A DNA stretch of 8,288 bases, from the NCBI GenBank assembly GCA_948999435.1, contig CARJCM010000053.1:1-8288 (forward strand), written 5' to 3'. A program made the translations under genes and the position numbers. This document shows positions 7,840-8,288 of the stretch, piece by piece (within the stretch, counting starts at the first letter, position 1; every line of letters begins with the position of its first letter). The notes beneath the pieces are model-generated. The model was not told the DNA's origin. It saw only the letters and a list, made by a program, of their open reading frames with translations, and did no database searches. The DNA comes from an uncultured Bacilli bacterium. GTDB taxonomy: Bacteria; Bacillota_I; Bacilli_A; RF39; UBA660.

Positions 7840-7867
7840 ATCTGTATACAGATGAAGGAAACTTCAT
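7840..7867 (+). repeat. Palindrome and GAAA-tetraloop hairpin after cysK
   Basis: ATCTGTATACAGAT (7840-7853) is a perfect 14-base palindrome. It overlaps by two bases ATGAAG-GAAA-CTTCAT (7852-7867), a 6-bp stem closed by a GNRA-type tetraloop. Neither is followed by a T-run, so they are not intrinsic terminators on the plus strand. They may stabilise the 3' end of the cysK transcript or mark a binding site. Confidence 0.45.
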
Positions 7868-7872
7868 ACAAT

Positions 7873-7910
7873 AAAAAAGAGGGACGTATAACTTTTGTGC
7901 GTTAAGCGTC
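7873..7910 (-). terminator. Possible terminator for the minus-strand mini-gene
   Basis: Reading leftward, GACG (7910-7907) pairs with CGTC (7886-7883) and an inner TAAC (7904-7901) with GTTA (7892-7889), leaving an 8-base loop. After CCTC a run of six T follows (7878-7873). The stem has an internal mismatch and the T-run starts four bases late, so strength is uncertain. If real, the mini-gene RNA would run from about 8148 to about 7873. Confidence 0.4.
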
Positions 7911-7933
7911 TCGCATAAGCGGTCGCGCTTAAC
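7901..7933 (+). promoter_or_regulatory. Alternative hairpin competing with the cysK terminator
   Basis: GTTAAGCG at 7901-7908 is identical to the 3' arm of the downstream terminator (7958-7965) and is perfectly complementary to the shared arm CGCTTAAC (7926-7933). The two 8-bp stems cannot form together. Formed first during transcription, the upstream pairing would act as an anti-terminator. No ligand or protein that would select between them is visible. Confidence 0.4.
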
Positions 7934-7972
7934 TCTTTAGATGCCAATCTAAGTTGTGTTAAGCGTTTTTTT
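7926..7972 (+). terminator. Rho-independent terminator of the uvrA-cysK transcript
   Basis: CGCTTAAC (7926-7933) pairs perfectly with GTTAAGCG (7958-7965). Inside, TTAGAT-GCCA-ATCTAA (7937-7952) forms a second 6-bp stem with a four-base loop. Seven T follow at once (7966-7972). This is the best intrinsic terminator in the window and ends about 140 bases after the cysK stop. The opposite strand lacks a T-run at the matching place, so it is one-directional. Confidence 0.8.
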
Positions 7973-7981
7973 ATGCCTATG

Positions 7982-8050
7982 CTACTTCTTCTTTGGTTTG
8001 TCTTCTCTAAGTAAGTATATCAATACTACTAAGATAACTAGATAATCCAC
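7982..8050 (-). CDS. Possible 22-aa hydrophobic micropeptide
   Basis: A GTG start at 8050 opens 22 codons ending in TAG. Residues 2-14 (DYLVILVVLIYLL) form an almost pure hydrophobic stretch able to enter a membrane, and the tail REDKPKKK is highly charged. A strong GGGGAGG lies 11 bases before the GTG, a slightly long spacing. An in-frame TAG directly precedes the GTG; upstream of it the frame is open to an ATG at 8080. The hydrophobic core plus basic tail resembles small type I toxins and other short membrane peptides of Firmicutes in general form, but no specific family is recognised. It could instead be the 3' part of a decayed glycine-rich small gene, because the neighbouring frame reads RGGLGLGG just upstream. 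Promoter and leader structure favour a transcribed unit. Confidence 0.4.
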   Translation of the reverse strand: MDYLVILVVLIYLLREDKPKKK

Positions 8051-8069
8051 CTAGTCCGAGACCTCCCCT

Positions 8070-8087
8070 TCAAATACCATATTTCAT
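8070..8087 (-). CDS. Five-codon leader ORF (MKYGI) upstream of the micropeptide
   Basis: ATG at 8087 is placed eight bases after AAAGGAG, and five codons later TGA overlaps the A/G-rich ribosome-binding site of the next ORF (TGAAGGGGAGG). An alternative ATG at 8093 would add two residues. Such a layout can couple translation of a short leader to the following ORF. It might alternatively be the 5' end of a small gene interrupted by this TGA. Confidence 0.3.
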   Translation of the reverse strand: MKYGI

Positions 8088-8095
8088 CTGCATCA

Positions 8096-8124
8096 CTCCT
8101 TTAATTCTAAAAAGGCCAAAGGAG
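8096..8124 (-). promoter_or_regulatory. Hairpin able to hide the mini-gene ribosome-binding site
   Basis: On the minus-strand transcript CTCCTTT (8124-8118) is perfectly complementary to AAAGGAG (8102-8096), separated by 15 bases. The 3' arm is exactly the ribosome-binding site of the leader ORF, so folding would block initiation there. Sequestration of the Shine-Dalgarno site is a known feature of many type I toxin mRNAs and of thermosensor-like leaders; which applies here cannot be told. Confidence 0.5.
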
Positions 8125-8154
8125 AACACTTAAGAGTTTCGAATCTCTAATACA

Positions 8155-8183
8155 ATTATACAATATATTTTACTAATTGTAAA
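8155..8183 (-). promoter_or_regulatory. Promoter of the minus-strand mini-gene
   Basis: On the minus strand TTTACA (8183-8178), a spacer of exactly 17 bases and a perfect TATAAT (8160-8155) give a strong primary-sigma-type promoter. Transcription would start near 8148, about 60 bases before the first start codon. The leader begins with an interrupted palindrome, AGAGATTCGAAACTCT, and then the ribosome-binding-site hairpin. Confidence 0.65.
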
Positions 8184-8210
8184 AACATTTCCCCATAAAT
8201 AATCTAAAAA

Positions 8211-8219
8211 TGTTATAAT
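8211..8219 (+). promoter_or_regulatory. Extended -10 element near the right edge
   Basis: TGT directly before a perfect TATAAT (8214-8219) makes an extended -10 on the plus strand, but no -35-like hexamer is found 16-18 bases upstream. A transcript would begin near 8226 with GGTTA, which can pair with TAACC at 8279-8283. It would leave the window before any start codon with a ribosome-binding site is seen, so it may serve the next gene to the right. Confidence 0.35.
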
Positions 8220-8288
8220 ATATATGGTTAATCGAACAAAAGATTTAAAAAATGATAAATCATTATATTAAATCCCTCTAACCTCACG

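Larger units (their letters stand above)
7833..8288. other. Structured 456-base region without a long gene
   Basis: No ORF of ordinary length lies here on either strand. The region holds two small hairpins after cysK, a plus-strand terminator with a third copy of its stem sequence, and a minus-strand mini-gene. The mini-gene has its own promoter, a ribosome-binding-site hairpin, two tiny ORFs and a possible terminator. Near the right edge there is a rightward extended -10 element. No tRNA or rRNA was recognised. Confidence 0.6.

Noticed and set aside
7880..7972. tRNA or known riboswitch in the structured segment after cysK
   Set aside because: There is no cloverleaf, T-loop motif or CCA-compatible acceptor stem, and no riboswitch core that I recognise. 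The structure is explained by the terminator and its repeated arm.
8070..8072. TGA read as Trp (alternative genetic code) in the mini-gene
   Set aside because: uvrA and the sigma-like gene use TGG for Trp with no in-frame TGA, and TGA ends the sigma-like gene, so the standard code applies.

Overview
The window is strongly AT-rich chromosomal DNA (below about one third G+C by eye). Promoters fit the primary-sigma consensus and A/G-rich Shine-Dalgarno sites precede the genes. Trp is encoded by TGG, and TGA serves as a stop codon (it ends the large gene on the minus strand). This fits a low-GC Firmicutes/Bacilli-type bacterium using the standard code, for example a relative of Acholeplasma, RF39 or Erysipelotrichales, and argues against a Mycoplasma/Spiroplasma-type code. 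The exact lineage cannot be fixed from the sequence alone.

Layout. (1) Bases 1-209 are intergenic, with one plausible rightward promoter and a weak A/T hairpin. (2) Bases 210-3788, minus strand, hold a very large gene of 1192 codons. Its N-terminal ~270 residues read as a sigma-70 family factor (regions 1.2/2, 3 and 4). The remaining ~900 residues appear to be a chain of diverged region-4-like helix-turn-helix modules. (3) Bases 3789-3967 are a compact divergent control region with two near-consensus promoters, each TTGACA with a 17-bp spacer and an extended -10, overlapped by small inverted and direct repeats. (4) Bases 3968-6772, plus strand, encode UvrA, the damage-sensing ATPase of nucleotide excision repair. 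(5) An 88-base gap holds a possible 37-codon small ORF. It is followed by a cysteine-synthase-family PLP enzyme (6861-7832) that is probably co-transcribed with uvrA. (6) Bases 7833-8288 carry no long gene but are rich in structure: hairpins, a good terminator for the uvrA-cysK transcript with a third copy of its stem sequence, and a minus-strand mini-gene. The mini-gene has a strong promoter, a leader that can sequester the ribosome-binding site, and a 22-codon ORF for a hydrophobic peptide with a charged tail.

Functionally, uvrA and cysK are housekeeping genes and the large sigma-like gene is accessory in character. Nothing in the window shows its target promoters. The two items most worth follow-up are the sigma-like protein with tandem region-4-like modules and the structured mini-gene at 7872-8183, which resembles the layout of type I toxin loci but is unproven.
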